Assembly: GCA_023205875.1 (NCBI GenBank)
Contig: CP060772.1
Span: 310,001-374,000, forward strand
DNA: 64,000 bases
DNA from: Chloropicon primus
Lineage: Eukaryota; Chlorophyta; Chloropicophyceae; Chloropicales; Chloropicaceae
Direction: 5' to 3'
This document shows positions 11,412 through 21,222 of this stretch, one piece after another. Within the stretch, counting starts at the first letter, position 1, and every line of letters starts with the position of its first letter. The translations under genes and the position numbers were made by a program. The notes below the pieces were generated by a model, which saw only the letters and a program-made list of their open reading frames with translations, was not told where the DNA came from and searched no databases.

Positions 11412-11518
11412 CGGCTGCGCATAACGGAACCGGCACCCATGGTGGGACTCCGCAAGGAAATCGTTGACCTGTACCTCCTTTGTAATCTACACGGCACAAG
11501 GAAGGACTCTTGCTTGCT

Positions 11519-11875
11519 CTACCCTAAACTCTCCTTCCTCACTCTTCCTGCTTGACCTTGACGATGGAGGGCCGTCTTGCTTCGTGTTCTCTTCTTCGAC
11601 GAGCGACGAGGAGCAGCTTTGCAGAGCCCGACCTCTTCGAGGTACTCTCTCTTCACAACACATTGTTCCTTGTCGCTCAGCATAAGAGATGCGTCCGCAA
11701 AGATGATCCTCAACGCCTCGTTGTAGTCCTCGATCTCTCTCTTCTTCTCCGGCGACTTGCTGTCATAACGCTGGGCCTCCTGCACTGCGCTGGCGTACTC
11801 CTCCTCCGTCATCAGGCCGGACTCGAGAGCCTCTCTCCAATCCAAAGCATAGGGAGAAGGAGAATTCATCTTCAT
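11519..11875 (-). CDS. Small unknown protein
   Basis: 118 residues from ATG 11875; a second in-frame ATG lies two codons on. The N-terminal two thirds look like a real helical protein (YALDWREALESGLMTEEEY, EIEDYNEALRIIFADASL); the C-terminal third is basic (SSKKRTRSKTALHRQ) and could be low-complexity. No family recognised. Transcription would run through or start within the intron-like minisatellite immediately upstream (about 11950-12812). Confidence 0.5.
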   Translation of the reverse strand: MKMNSPSPYALDWREALESGLMTEEEYASAVQEAQRYDSKSPEKKREIEDYNEALRIIFADASLMLSDKEQCVVKREYLEEVGLCKAAPRRSSKKRTRSKTALHRQGQAGRVRKESLG

Positions 11876-11949
11876 GTTGTTGTTGGTGGTGGTCCCTTGT
11901 CATCATCACTACCGTCAGCGACCCTCGTCGCCGCGATCATCGCTGCCGT

Positions 11950-12812
11950 CGACCTGATCCCCATCACCATCACCATCACCATCACCATCAGTCTGGATGA
12001 TCATTCTGGTCTCCGCCTCCCAGGCTGGTGTGTGAGAGAGAGAGAGATACTGAGTTGAGTCTGTATTCACTTACCCCTCTCTCCCTCCCTCCATCGCCAT
12101 CCCCATCCCCATCCCCATCCCCATCACCATCACCATCACCATCACCATCACCATCAGTCTGGATGATCATTCTGGTCTCCGCCTCCCAGGCTGGTGGTTG
12201 AGAGAGAGAGAGATACTGAGTTGAGTCTGTATTCACTTACCCCTCTCTCCCTCCCTCCATCGCCATCCCCATCCCCATCCCCATCCCCATCACCATCACC
12301 ATCACCATCACCATCACCATCAGTCTGGATGATCATTCTGGTCTCCGCCTCCCAGGCTGGTGTAGAGAGAGAGAGAGAGATACTGAGTTGAGTCTGTATT
12401 CACTTACCCCTCTCTCCCTCCCTCCATCGCCATCACTCCCTCCACCATCACCATCACCATCACCATCCCCATCACCATCAGTCTGGATGATCATTCTGGT
12501 CTCCGCCTCCCAGGCTGGTGTGAGAGAGAGAGAGAGATACTGAGTTGAGTCTGTATTCACTTACCCCTCTCTCCCTCCCTCCATCGCCATCACTCCCTCC
12601 ACCATCACCATCACCATCACCATCCCCATCACCATCAGTCTGGATGATCATTCTGGTCTCCGCCTCCCAGGCTGGTGTGAGAGAGAGAGAGAGATACTGA
12701 GTTGAGTCTGTATTCACTTACCCCTCTCTCCCTCCCTCCATCACCATCACTCCCTCCACCATCACCATCCCCATCACCATCCCCATCCCCATCACCATCA
12801 CCATCACCTAAT
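11950..12812 (-). repeat. Minisatellite of 157-166 bp units with intron-like borders
   Basis: Five to six tandem units; the landmark GTCTGGATGATCATTCTGG recurs at 11991, 12157, 12323, 12481 and 12638 (periods 166, 166, 158, 157). Each unit contains a nested CCATCA/CCATCC microsatellite and a (GA)n run. Read on the minus strand, every full unit contains a 47-48 bp segment that begins GTAAGTGAATAC, has a CT-rich tract, and ends CACCAG, which looks like a complete short intron. The exon-like parts are about 110-118 bp, not a multiple of three, so a coding role for repeated exons is unlikely. Open frames with Asp-Gly repeats are by-products of the microsatellite. Confidence 0.85.
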
Positions 12813-13214
12813 GTGCTCCAGATCTCCCGGTCGTCGGGCGGCTGCTGGGAACACGGCGAAGCGAAGGCGGAGAACGCAGCAAGCGGCGACGTCGAGGACG
12901 AGCGGAGGAGGGAGCGAAAGGCGGAGGGGAGGGACCACACGATTTAGCATCTCTTGATCTTTCCAAAGACCTCTCACTTGCACGAGGAAGCGCGAGAGTT
13001 TCGTTGCCATTCACGAAAAGATCCATCCTCCGGAAAAAGTTTGTCGAAAAACAAAACGAGTGACTTTTGGATCGAATTACGGGCGGAAGAGGGAGAGGAA
13101 GAGAGCGAGCGTCACACCATTGGAGAGAGAATCTCACGCTTGTTTGATTCGTAGGTCACTTGACGCTATTTTCGTGACGCATCGATCATTTTGTTTGAGT
13201 TCATTCCCATCAGC
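12813..13214 (+). promoter_or_regulatory. Leader/promoter region of the helical unknown
   Basis: A box copy at about 12955-12980 (TTGATCTTTCCAAAGACC then CTCACTTGCACGAGG) points toward ATG 13215. The sequence immediately before the ATG ends TTCCCATCAG, an intron-like acceptor two bases from the start codon. No gene is seen in the rest. Confidence 0.5.
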
Positions 13215-15431
13215 ATGGAGGCGGCTCTGCATGAATGGAGGCACCAGTTGAGTGAGCAAGTGGCCAAGGAAGCGGATGGTAATGACGAGCAGCTTCGTGA
13301 CGACAAGTCAAGATTCTCATCCTTGTCCTCGACCCGGAGGCAAAGGAACAAATCTCGGAAACCATCGACTTCCTCGGTGGTGCTGGACAAGAGCCTAGAG
13401 GCTTGGACGTCCCTCGTTTGTGCAAAGTTGTTGCTCGAGGAGGAGGAGGAGGTGATGGCGGCATGTGGATCGGTGCTGGAGGCCACGATGGATGAGAACG
13501 TGAGAGGACTGGGCTTGAACTTGAGCAAGCACTTTTCGAAAGTGATGATGCAGAGGGGTGAGGTTGGGAACGGGTTGAGTCGGAGGGCACGAGCTCACGT
13601 TCACGCGAGTTTGATGGAGGTGTTGCTCGCGACGAATCCAAGGAAGGATGCGGAGACTTGCACACGATTCTGCGATGACGTTGGCAAGGGTCTCGAGACT
13701 TACCTGAAGCATTCTTATTTCGGGGACAGCACTGGCGCCGTTGTCGAGGGGAGGGCGTTGGAGTTGCTGGAGGCCAGAACATGGTCGCTCGTGCCGCAGC
13801 TGAAGGAGAACTTGCTGGGCACCTCGAAGACGAGAGGGGTGGAGGGCAAGAGGTGCTTCGGGGAGAGAATGTCGAGGCTTTGCGACGAGATCCAGACCGA
13901 ATTGAAGCAGAACTCGGACCTGAATCACTTGCCTCTCGACGAGGTGAAACGGGTGGTGCACAAGTGCAACATCCTTTGCAGATACGTTTCCAAGCTCCTG
14001 ATGACCAAGTTCAGCTTCGTTCCAACAGTGAGCGTCCAAATGATTGCGGCAGCGATGGATTCCTACTTTTTGTTTTGCCGGAAGATATTGTCGTCGCCCT
14101 CCGCCACCAAGGGGAGCGAGTTGGTCGACACGTGCAGACAGGCAGCTCGGGGGTTGTCCAGTCTCTTGAGCTTGCAGAGAGTCTTGGTCGAGACGACTTC
14201 GGGTTCCATTTTGATTTGGGTGGAGCCTTTCGTGAAGCAACTGAACGTGGTCTCAAAGCTGGCGCTGTCGAGACACCTGATGCTCGTAGAGACGGAATTC
14301 GTGAGGGGTGAAGTCAGCTTGATACGGGAAACCATGCTGACCATGATGACGTGGCTCAAGGCCTACAAGGCGGCCTTTGCCCTCAAGCTGAAGCCCCAGG
14401 TCCTTGCCGTCCCCTTTGTTGTTCTCATTCACCTTTGCAAGAAGCTCGAGTCCAGGCGGAGGGGAAAAATCAGCGGCGAACGGTGGATCGAAGAAAAGTG
14501 GAGAAGTGACTGGCTCGCAGGATTATCCAAAACCAGTTTTGAGTTCCTTTCCGTTGTCTGCCAGTGCACCTCCCTCCTGTGGCCGACCCAAGAGATGCAA
14601 GCGATGATTGGAATGTCCTTGATCGACACCTGCAGCGACCTCGTGGCGACCACGAGGCTGCTCTTGCAGGAAGACAAAGTGGGGGGCACGACGACGACGA
14701 TAATGCGTGGACTCCAGAGGACCGATCTCGACGAAATGGAATCCCTTTGCGTCAGCGGATTGAATGCCCTGACGCAAATGAGCCAGTGCTCGAGCTCGCC
14801 CACGTTCGCCTCTCTGAGAGAGAGAACGATTTCTGTGGCGCGGGAAGCGTGCAGGTTTTCGAACTCGCACCACCTGGGAGCCTTGGCTCTGGCCTCTGAC
14901 ACGACTTTGCAGGGACTGCGTTGCGTGCTGAGGCCCAAGGTCCTGCGCAAGTGGGACATCATCGGGGAAGAGGATAGGGAAACGGATCGAGGAAGGTTCT
15001 TGCTGCTGACGACGGGAACGATTCCTGACTTGTTCGAGGAATTGTTCGACCAGCATGCAAAGGCGAGAGCCACGACGGCAACCAAGACTGAGAACGGCGA
15101 CGCCGCCCAACAGCATCCGCCGAAAGAGGCGGCTGCGGGATCGGCCAAGGGCTCGATTCCGGAGGCAAAGAAGGTCGCCGCAGCCAGGGGGCAGACGAGT
15201 CTGAAACCCATCCCCCCCGCGCCGGCGGCGAGCAAGAGAGAGAGGGAAGGGCGCCCCCCTACCAAGAGTCAGGAAAGGGATCAGGTGAAGGTGCGAGCTT
15301 TGGAATCCCCAGAAGAGCCGCGGAAGCCTTTGATGCCGCCCACCAAAACATCGATGTCCAACTACGAGGACCTTCTCTCGGTCAGCGAGGGGGATTCCCT
15401 TTCCCTGGACTCTGGCATGGGAGACGATTGA
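13215..15431 (+). CDS. Large alpha-helical protein of unknown function
   Basis: A single exon of 738 residues from ATG 13215. The composition is that of an all-helical repeat protein (HEAT-like or cullin-repeat-like): long amphipathic helices such as SLEAWTSLVCAKLLLEEEEE, MIAAAMDSYFLFCRKILSS and PFVKQLNVVSKLALSRHL. The last 130 residues are disordered, rich in Ala, Pro, Lys and Glu, and end with an acidic Ser-rich tail (SVSEGDSLSLDSGMGDD). No transmembrane segment, signal peptide or catalytic motif is visible. I do not recognise the family. Its stop is only 45 bp from the stop of the convergent LNR gene. Confidence 0.8.
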   Translation: MEAALHEWRHQLSEQVAKEADGNDEQLRDDKSRFSSLSSTRRQRNKSRKPSTSSVVLDKSLEAWTSLVCAKLLLEEEEEVMAACGSVLEATMDENVRGLGLNLSKHFSKVMMQRGEVGNGLSRRARAHVHASLMEVLLATNPRKDAETCTRFCDDVGKGLETYLKHSYFGDSTGAVVEGRALELLEARTWSLVPQLKENLLGTSKTRGVEGKRCFGERMSRLCDEIQTELKQNSDLNHLPLDEVKRVVHKCNILCRYVSKLLMTKFSFVPTVSVQMIAAAMDSYFLFCRKILSSPSATKGSELVDTCRQAARGLSSLLSLQRVLVETTSGSILIWVEPFVKQLNVVSKLALSRHLMLVETEFVRGEVSLIRETMLTMMTWLKAYKAAFALKLKPQVLAVPFVVLIHLCKKLESRRRGKISGERWIEEKWRSDWLAGLSKTSFEFLSVVCQCTSLLWPTQEMQAMIGMSLIDTCSDLVATTRLLLQEDKVGGTTTTIMRGLQRTDLDEMESLCVSGLNALTQMSQCSSSPTFASLRERTISVAREACRFSNSHHLGALALASDTTLQGLRCVLRPKVLRKWDIIGEEDRETDRGRFLLLTTGTIPDLFEELFDQHAKARATTATKTENGDAAQQHPPKEAAAGSAKGSIPEAKKVAAARGQTSLKPIPPAPAASKREREGRPPTKSQERDQVKVRALESPEEPRKPLMPPTKTSMSNYEDLLSVSEGDSLSLDSGMGDD

Positions 15432-15475
15432 TGACTCCATAAAGCTAAAATACTCCTGATACACGATTCATTCTG

Positions 15476-16097
15476 TCAGAGATCCGAGAGCGAGTTCCGC
15501 CAATTATTGTCCTGCTCCTCGTCGTCGTAGTCCTCGTCCTCGTCCTCGCGAGTGTCTCCCCTCTGCTCCTTCTGCCCCTCGAGAAGCCCTTCCCACTGCA
15601 GTCCCTCCTCCAGGGAGAGCGTCTGCTTCTGCCCCGCTGGTCCCACGCACTGGTACTCCACATGGTCAACCTCCTTGTAGTAAGGACCCAGCACAACCAT
15701 CCTCCTCAACTCACAGGACTTCTCACAGTCCCCTGAGTCCCACTGACAAGCCTCAGTGAAGCACTCCTTGTCACAGTGGCTGTCACCGATGAAAGCTTTC
15801 TTGCATCCTGGAGCACATTCACCGGGAAGGAGCTCCCGCCCGCCATCTCCCTCTCCCGCCTCTGCCACCTCTTCCACTTGGCCAAGGCAGGACAGGGACA
15901 GAGTGGTGGTGAGGAGGAGGAGGACACAGAGGAAGGATGATGATGGAGCTGATGCCGCCAGCTTGACCCTTCCAATTGTTCCAGTTTCACACCAATCGAA
16001 ATATCTTGTGATACAATTATAATCTATTGCGCTCCCTGTTCAAGCTGACTCCACCTCAACCCCTGATACCCTTCAAACTACCTTTCCTTCCTGCCAT
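15476..16097 (-). CDS. Small secreted protein with one LNR (Lin-12/Notch) domain
   Basis: The main exon (15948-15476) encodes a hydrophobic segment (SSSFLCVLLLLTTTLSLSC), an LNR-type module (CAPGCKKAF, GDSHCDKEC, CQWDSGDC), another cysteine pair and a very acidic tail. There is no in-frame ATG in this exon. I propose a 16-nt first exon at 16097-16082 (ATGGCAGGAAGGAAAG) spliced through a 133-bp intron (GTAGTT to CATCAG), which restores frame and gives a 162-residue protein beginning MAGRKAPSSSF with a good signal peptide. The donor is weak, so this first exon is inference. LNR modules bind calcium and occur in extracellular proteins. A minus-strand box at 16169-16190 lies upstream and points to this gene. 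Confidence 0.65.
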
Positions 16098-16325
16098 CCA
16101 ACAAACCAGAGGGAAAAGATCACCTTTCAGTCTCTCCCGTCCTCAACAGAGCGCCAAATGGGACAAGCGACGGCTCTATGGAAAGCTCACGACATGTTGC
16201 TTCCGCAAGTTGGTTTCCTTTCCGCATCCTCTCGTCGTCACCGTCGCTAAACGTACCTTGAAGTTGAAGTCCCCTCTGATGACTCACTCAATCCTGTCCT
16301 TGGGATCGAGAGCACTCTGAAATCA

Positions 16326-16367
<42 letters not shown>

Positions 16368-16737
16368 ACGGGTTCATCGATTGCTTGTGAACGAAGGCTG
16401 ACTCTTATCGAGATAAAGAGTGCGTCAAGCAAACGACTGTCTCGAGATCTTTCCAAAGAGCCCTTGGTTGGCCAAATCGACGCTCGGAGTGGTCGAGGGA
16501 TCGACGAAGAGGACAGAAAGTGAAAGAGAAACCACCCGAGTGGCCCACCTTATCGAGGACGGTGGCGGCGAGGACAGCGACGAGAGGGGAAGGGGAGGGT
16601 ACGGGACGAAGCGTTGACTCGTTATCTTTGTCCAACCTTGGTGCAAGGGGGGAACAGGGAGAAAGGGAGGGAGAGATAGAGAGAAGGGAATCCATCCAAG
16701 CATCCATCCAAGCATCCAGGTTCATCCAGGTGGTTGG
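16098..16737. promoter_or_regulatory. Divergent spacer carrying a dispersed repeat copy
   Basis: A minus-strand box at 16169-16190 (GAGCTTTCCATAGAGCC) points to the LNR gene. An (AG)n run lies at about 16329-16361. From 16440 to about 16600 on the plus strand lies the repeat that recurs, inverted and roughly 95% identical by eye, at 4995-5165; its box core GATCTTTCCAAAGAGCCC at 16446-16465 points to the HAD phosphatase. Short ATCCA repeats precede ATG 16738. Confidence 0.65.
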
Positions 16738-17478
16738 ATGATTCTTGTTACTTTTGACGTGGATGGGACTCTCATCGAGAGTGAAGGGTTGCACGCAAAT
16801 AAGCTTCACAAGGAAGCATTCAGCTTTGGGTTCAAGTCTGTTTTTGGATTGGAGACCAGCATCGATGAAGGGGTAAAGCACCATGGCATGACTGATCCAC
16901 TGATCATCCAAGCGGTTTTGGAGCACCACAAGTTGAAGGTGACACAAGACACGATGAAGCAAGTGCAGGATTCCATGGTCACGCATGCTTTGGGTGCGGC
17001 CAAGGAGGCGGACACCGGGTTGAGGGCATTGGAAGGGACGCAGGAGCTCCTTGACAAGTTGAATTCCGCCGGCATGATCGTCGCTCTCACGACAGGAAAC
17101 CTTGAACCCATCGCTTGGTTGAAGATGGATGCCCTGGGACTGAAGCCTTCCTTCAGCGTTCCCCTCGTGGGCGGCTTTGGTTCGGACTACTGGGGGGGAG
17201 ACATCTCAAAAGGCGGAGAGGACCGAGCGCAGCTGCTTCGGATAGCGAGGAAGAGGGCGGGAGACGTGGCCGCTCACTTTCACTTCGGTGACTCTCCATA
17301 CGACATCAGTGCCGCGGAACTCGCTGGCGCCACGCCTATCGGAGTCACCACCGGCGTGTTCTCGGAGAAGGAGCTGCGGGACGCTTCCAAAGATCCGGAA
17401 TCACTCTTGGTCCTCGAGTCCTTACGCGACGCGGACGCCATCCTAGACTTTGTGGCCTCCAAATCAAAGAACGAGTAA
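16738..17478 (+). CDS. HAD-superfamily hydrolase, phosphoglycolate-phosphatase-like
   Basis: A single exon of 246 residues. Motif I FDVDGTL lies at residues 6-12 (nucleophile Asp7, acid/base Asp9), followed by a helical cap. Motif II is ALTTGN at about residue 117, and motif IV is HFGDSPYDISAA at about residue 182, with the metal-binding Asp. The size and cap placement match subfamily I phosphatases of small phosphorylated metabolites. The substrate cannot be told from sequence. No targeting peptide is seen, so cytosolic location is likely. Its stop is 30 bp from that of the convergent RBM25 gene; the shared 3' region contains TTGTTGTACAA. Confidence 0.85.
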   Translation: MILVTFDVDGTLIESEGLHANKLHKEAFSFGFKSVFGLETSIDEGVKHHGMTDPLIIQAVLEHHKLKVTQDTMKQVQDSMVTHALGAAKEADTGLRALEGTQELLDKLNSAGMIVALTTGNLEPIAWLKMDALGLKPSFSVPLVGGFGSDYWGGDISKGGEDRAQLLRIARKRAGDVAAHFHFGDSPYDISAAELAGATPIGVTTGVFSEKELRDASKDPESLLVLESLRDADAILDFVASKSKNE

Positions 17479-17508
17479 TTGTTGTACAAAAAGGAAGAAG
17501 CCTTCTTC

Positions 17509-18531
17509 TTACTTGAGGCCCAAGGCATCTCTTTTGGCAAACACTTTTTTCACGAAGACTGAAGCCTCGTCGTCCAAGAAGGACTTGAGCTCGTCCACCA
17601 AAGCTGCTTCCGTCTCGTCCGTTGCGAGCTTTTCCATGATGAACTTGCAGAGACTCGGCTCTTCTTCGCCCAAGAGGTTCTTCGTCTCCTGCAGAATCCA
17701 CGCTTCGAGCTCGTCCGTTCCAGCCTTCGCGGTCTCCTCGGTTTCAGGATCCTCCTCGAAGATGTTCTTCTTCTTCACGCTGACGTTCATGACGTTCACT
17801 TTTACCTTCCCCTCGAGCTTCACGGGAGCAACGCCATCATCTTCTGCCTCCTGCCGCACTGGAGGCGATGGTCCCCTGCCCTCGCGATCCCCTTCCCTCT
17901 TGGCATCCCCCCTTTCCTCCCCCTCCCCCTCCTCTGCCCTCCTCTTCCTGCCCCTCCGCCTCTCGTCCTCGTGCGCCGACCCTCTCCTCCTCCGGTCATC
18001 CCTTGACGCCCTCGCATCATCCCTCCTCCTCTCCTCCAAGAACCTCTCGATCGCTGCCCTGGTCGCCATGAACTCCACCTTGGACCCCTGGCTCTCCTCC
18101 CCCTCCTCCGGCTCCTCCGTGGAGGCCAACTTGGCACTGAGAGTCTCCAGGTACTGCGCCGTTGCTTGGTTGGGCTTCACCACCAGCGGACGCTCCCCTC
18201 CCACTAGAAGAAGCAGAACACATAATGTCGTTAGTTCAATGTCTCACCTCAACCAACCGGGAGGCAACTCACCATCCAGGCCATGGAGGACCTCCAAAGC
18301 ACTCAAGCAACTCACGCCGTGCTGATACTCGCAGAACCCGTAGTGCTTCGCCCTCTCAGTCTCCCAGTCCGCCGCCCGGAGCCAAGACTTGACCTTGCCA
18401 CAGGCATCGAGGATGAAGTCCACATCACGCTCGCTCCATCCTGAAGGGATCTCACCCACGAACACAGTCGTGCTCCTCGGAAGACCCAAGCGGACCTCCA
18501 CATCCAATGCCTTGGCTACTGGACAAGCCAT
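17509..18531 (-). CDS. RBM25: RBM25-like splicing factor (RRM + PWI)
   Basis: Two exons, 18531-18273 and 18203-17509, with a 69-bp intron (GTGAGT to TTCTAG); total 317 residues. The RRM occupies the first exon: RNP2-like TVFVGEIP at about residue 22, and RNP1-like HYGFCEYQ at about 63. The middle is Arg/Glu/Asp-rich (RRRDDARASRDDRRRRG), as in SR-related proteins. The C-terminal PWI fold is visible as LEAWILQETKNLLGEE through VFVKKVFAKRDALGL. RBM25 acts with U1 snRNP in splice-site choice in the nucleus. Human RBM25 is far longer; this is a compact version with a short RE-rich linker. Upstream minus-strand box at 18593-18612. Confidence 0.9.
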
Positions 18532-18947
18532 GATGTTGATCTCAAGGTTAGGTCCTCTCTAATGAGCAAATCAGAGCCAAACGAAGAAAGCGACGGCTCT
18601 TTCGAAAGATCAAGAGATGAACTTTCTGGTGACGATCCGTCCTTCTGTCCCTTTCTCCTCCTGCTCGCGATACCTCCCCTCCTTTGCTCCCCTCCCTCCT
18701 CCTCCCACGATGTAGATCAATTCTTTCGTTACTTTTCTAAATCTCCACCAAATGGACCGATCTCGGGCTCTACGGAAAGATCACGATACTCTCTTCCCTC
18801 TGTTCCCCTTCCCTTCCCCTCCTTCTCCCCTTGTGCTCGCGATACCTCCCCTCCTTTGCTCCCCTCCCTCCTCCTCAGCAGAAGCCCAGAAGCGTAGTGG
18901 TGACGGCGCCACAGAACGGAGGAGGAGAAGGCGAAGAGGGCGAGAGG
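18532..18947. promoter_or_regulatory. Divergent spacer with two minus-strand box copies
   Basis: Box cores at 18593-18612 (TTGATCTTTCGAAAGAGCC then TTCGTTTGGCTCTG) and 18765-18784 (GATCTTTCCGTAGAGCCC then CCATTTGGTGGAG) are both on the minus strand, upstream of RBM25. The rest is CT-rich, and the phrase GCTCGCGATACCTCCCCTC is repeated at about 18666 and 18836. Confidence 0.55.
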
Positions 18948-19929
18948 ATGGCAAAAGGCGAGGAGAGACACGGAGCATGGTCCATCGGGTGCTTCGTAAC
19001 GCTCGAGACGACGTTAGAGTCCGACCCTCTTGTTCAAGGACAAGTGTTCTGTTACGATGACAGAACAAAAGTTCTCGTTCTTTTGGAAGGGAACAAGAAT
19101 TCGTTCTCTTTAGGGGAGAAGGAAGGGTACGACTTGAGGATGTTGAGCGTTAACTTCGTGAAGAGAGTCGTAACGGCCGAGCACCTTCAGGACAATAGCA
19201 AGAAACAAATGAACAAGCCATTGCCTTACGTCTGCACGAAGAGAACGGAACAAAGGTGAGTCCATGAAATCCACATGAAATCCCCTTTCCTGCCGTCAAC
19301 GATGCATGCTTCAGCGGAGGAAGAGAGAGAAAGGGATGAGATCAGTGTGTGCATCAGGAAGAGAGTCTTCCTCTCTCTCTGTCTTTGCTCTGGTTCCTTC
19401 TGCCTCCTCTTTCCACTTCAACAGAAGAGGCAGAGAGAGAGAGAGAGGTGATGATGATGATGATAAAGAGGAGGAAGAGTGGAGTTCAGGTGGCCTCACC
19501 TCCCCGTGTGATGATGGGCCAAGAGTCTTTCTCCTTTCCCATTGGGAACTCGCTCCCGAGGTGGTGAACTGCTCGATCGGCGTTGGACGGACTGGAGTGA
19601 CTGACTGTTTTTTTGTGCGTGTGTGTGTGTGCGTGTGTGTGTATCCAATTGCTGCCTTTGCTGTTGCTGCGATGGTTGCTCTTCCAAGGGAGGCCAAGGC
19701 TCTGCAGGAGGCGAAGAAGCGTGCCGATCAGATTGGCGTCGGTGTCACAAGGGAAGCCCAGAGAATTTTCGACAGCGTCAACAAAACTCTTCCTTGCGAG
19801 TGGAAAGGCAAAGACATCGTCGTCATCGGTGAGGTCACGATTGTGGCTCCTTACGGCGTCGAGAACTGCAGTGTCGTGGCTGGCGCAGAGAAAACTTTGC
19901 AGCAGGTGGTCAAGGTGCTGAGCTCCTAA
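18948..19929 (+). CDS. LSM12: LSM12 homologue (LSM + anticodon-binding-like domain)
   Basis: Exon 1 is 18948-19255 and exon 2 19689-19929, giving 182 residues. Exon 1 encodes the divergent Sm-like domain (SIGCFVTLETTLESDPLVQG, FCYDDRTKVLVLLEG). Exon 2 encodes the AD domain (ADQIGVGVTREAQRIFDSV, CEWKGKDIVVIGEVTI, YGVENCSV), matching LSM12 in order and sequence. LSM12 associates with ataxin-2 and poly(A)-binding protein complexes. The donor is CAAAG/GTGAGT. The acceptor TTCCAAG at 19688 is chosen because it keeps frame and matches the family; other AG sites exist. The intron (433 bp) is unusually long for this window and holds (GT)n, GATGAT and AG repeats. Confidence 0.85.
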
Positions 19930-20474
19930 CTTTGTATTCTACTTTTGGCTTTTTGAAGAGCAAGGACCACGGGCGAGTCCGACCGACCGTACGCACCTGC
20001 AGTGCCTTCCCTCCTCGTCCCCGTTGCCAATCATCACGGCTCCCGCTCCGCTCGTGCACTCTCCTCCTCCTCACCAGTGCATCAGCATCATTCCTCCCAA
20101 GTGAGGGCATTTCAGAAAGAGCAAAAGATAGCAAGACGATCTGTTGGCGTCCTTTCTTCTCATCACCCTGCCTCCCGTCCTCCTCGTCTTCCAACCAACC
20201 AACTCCTTGCCACCTTCATCCACTCACTCATCCAAGAGCTCGGCCGTTATAATTCAAACTGGAAAACGCCAGAACTTCGTAACGGGCGGGCAACGCAACA
20301 GAGAGACAGAGAGACGAGGACGAGGAAGGGGAGGAGGAAGGGGAGGAGGAAAGGGAAGCTCCCGGTGCACCGCGTCGTGGCTTCTCTTCTCTTCCGGAGC
20401 AAGCTTCTCGTTAGAGAGTCAGAGTGTTCGCGAACGAGAGAACGAGAGAGAGAGAGAGAGAGAGAGAGACGGGG
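19930..20474. other. Spacer with AG-rich repeat and one box copy
   Basis: It contains one minus-strand box copy at about 20097-20125 (CCAAGTGAGGGCATTTC), related to the tandem copies at 35.9 and 55.6 kb and pointing away from the following plus-strand gene. AGGGGAGGAGG runs and a short (AG)n tract end just before ATG 20475. I see no gene. Confidence 0.5.
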
Positions 20475-21149
20475 ATGGTGAGGATGGAGGTGGACGACGG
20501 GACGAGGAAGCGGGCGATGATTTTGGCCAAGGGGTCCTGGCTCGATGGTCTCCTGAAAGCGAAAGGGTACTACCTGCAGGGCAGAGGGAAAACGAAAGCG
20601 GCGAAGAGACTCTTTCCGCCGAGGAGATCGGCATCCCAAGCGCAAGCGTCCCAAGCGCAAGCCCCACCGCGGACTTCAAGGATTCTTCAAGACATCTCCA
20701 ACACGAGGCTGGCGTCGTCCAACAACAACAACGAGAGCGGGGGCAACCGTCCATCGGACCGCCACACGATGCAGGTGGTGAGGAGAACGAGGTCGCCGTG
20801 GTCGTGCGGCTCCAAGGGCAGCAGCATGGGCTCGAGCGAGCCCCTCAGGGTGAAAGTGAAGCGGGCGGACATGGCACCGGACGCCGTAGCCCTCGCCGTT
20901 CAGGTGGCAACCGATGCGATACAGTTGTCGGGCGTGGACAACCACAGGGATATCGCCAAGACTCTCAAGGAAGAATTTGATCGTGAGCTGAGCCCCGCGT
21001 GGCAGTGCATTGTTGGGCAGCGCTTCGGAAGCTTCATCACGCACGCCGAGGGCACCTTCGTGTACTTCATCGTGGGCGACTTGGCGATTCTTCTCTTTCG
21101 AACGATTCCAGCGAGCTGCACAGAGGCAGACTCGTCGTGCGAGAGATAG
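20475..21149 (+). CDS. LC8-type dynein light chain with long N-terminal extension
   Basis: A single exon of 224 residues from ATG 20475. The last ~95 residues are a recognisable LC8/DYNLL fold: VKRADMAPDAVALAVQVAT, HRDIAKTLKEEFD, then WQCIVGQRFGSFITH and FVYFIVGDLAILLF. The canonical protein is about 90 residues, so the first ~130 residues (Arg/Ser/Gln-rich, with a poly-Asn patch) and a 13-residue Cys/Glu tail are additions. Several positions differ from the near-invariant LC8 sequence (for example the FGS-TH region), so it may be an axonemal or divergent LC8 paralogue rather than the hub protein. Family members dimerise and bind partner peptides in dynein complexes. Confidence 0.85.
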   Translation: MVRMEVDDGTRKRAMILAKGSWLDGLLKAKGYYLQGRGKTKAAKRLFPPRRSASQAQASQAQAPPRTSRILQDISNTRLASSNNNNESGGNRPSDRHTMQVVRRTRSPWSCGSKGSSMGSSEPLRVKVKRADMAPDAVALAVQVATDAIQLSGVDNHRDIAKTLKEEFDRELSPAWQCIVGQRFGSFITHAEGTFVYFIVGDLAILLFRTIPASCTEADSSCER

Positions 21150-21222
21150 ACAGGTAGACAGACAAAGAATGTTATGATGATTCCCGACGACGACGGGGAG
21201 CTTACAGCGGTTACATATATAG

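Noticed and set aside
11988-12940. Asp-Gly repeat proteins in the minisatellite
   Set aside because: They are readings of a CCATCA microsatellite, change register between units and lack supported starts.
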